This document shows positions 5,433 through 5,530 of a stretch of 5,530 nt of DNA, in pieces. Below the pieces are notes generated by a model, which was not told where the DNA came from, searched no databases, and saw only the letters and a list, made by a program, of their open reading frames with translations. How positions within the stretch are numbered: the stretch's first letter is position 1; each line of letters begins with the position of its first letter. The stretch lies in the NCBI GenBank assembly GCA_042088665.1, contig JBELMB010000275.1, positions 1 to 5,530 of the forward strand, in the 5' to 3' direction. The stretch comes from JBELMB01 sp042088665 (lineage in GTDB: Bacteria > Pseudomonadota > Alphaproteobacteria > Rhodobacterales > Rhodobacteraceae). The position numbers were made by a program, and so were the translations under genes.

Positions 5433-5530
5433 TTTGCTTCTCCCCTTCGGGATCAAAGAACACCGGGCTGACGATGCGCGCCGGCACTTCGGTCACGCCA
5501 TCGTCCTTCATGAAGACAACGGTCTCGCCC
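5425..5530 (-). CDS. soxA: Sarcosine oxidase alpha subunit, C-terminal end (cut by the right edge)
   Basis: Only the last 34 full codons and the stop are visible. They begin GETVVFMKDDG and end VSPVFFDPEGEKQNV before TAA at 5427-5425. The 'SPVFFDPEG' ending is what I expect at the C-terminus of the large alpha subunit, whose GcvT-like folate-binding domain ends in a small beta-barrel. The identification rests on this short tail plus its position directly before soxG, which is the normal sox order. The stop overlaps the soxG start in the 8-bp string ATGTCTAA. Nothing can be said of its N-terminal dinucleotide-binding domain. Confidence 0.85.
   Translation of the reverse strand, partial: GETVVFMKDDGVTEVPARIVSPVFFDPEGEKQNV

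Noticed and set aside
3617..5530. Sarcosine oxidase and SodB as a joint peroxide-handling operon
   Set aside because: Sarcosine oxidase makes H2O2, which SOD does not remove, and an intervening gene with its own promoter-like sequence separates them; adjacency alone is weak evidence.

Overview
The window looks like chromosomal DNA of an alphaproteobacterium, most likely a member of the Rhodobacterales (Roseobacter group). The DNA is GC-rich. The gene set points the same way: a heterotetrameric-type sarcosine oxidase, a short FeSOD-type SodB, a LOG-family gene beginning MSKLSICVYCGSR, RarD, and a LysM-type envelope protein with an Ig-like module. This assignment is by pattern recognition, without a search. 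Seven protein genes are supported, two of them cut by the window edges. I found no tRNA, rRNA, CRISPR array, insertion sequence or phage gene.

Left part (1-1496): two divergent genes share one short control region. Leftward runs an anchored, low-complexity, Ig-like protein that probably ends in a LysM domain outside the window. Rightward runs a LOG/TIGR00730 Rossmann-fold phosphoribohydrolase. Between them lie two back-to-back promoter-like sequences, each with a 17-bp spacer, that overlap each other. The LOG gene converges on rarD and their 3' ends overlap by 46 bp.

Middle and right part (1451-5530): every gene is on the minus strand. In transcription order they are soxA (3' end only), soxG, a small secreted or lipoprotein-like hypothetical protein, sodB, a Tat-targeted metallophosphoesterase, and rarD. 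soxA and soxG overlap by 8 bp and are surely one operon. The hypothetical gene has its own promoter-like sequence, whose -35 element lies in a perfect 14-bp tandem duplication. sodB has a strong ribosome binding site and is followed after only 19 bp by the metallophosphoesterase, so these two are probably co-transcribed. A 383-bp gap before rarD contains no convincing gene but has some inverted repeats.

Functionally the window is mostly housekeeping: one-carbon and glycine-betaine catabolism (sarcosine oxidase, which releases H2O2), superoxide detoxification (SodB), an envelope phosphoesterase, a DMT-family exporter, nucleotide or cytokinin-like metabolism (LOG), and a cell-envelope protein. 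I see no evidence of a new multi-gene system. The points most worth a second look are the overlapping divergent promoters, the tandem duplication, the tail-to-tail overlap, the sodB-phosphoesterase pairing and the uncharacterised exported protein.
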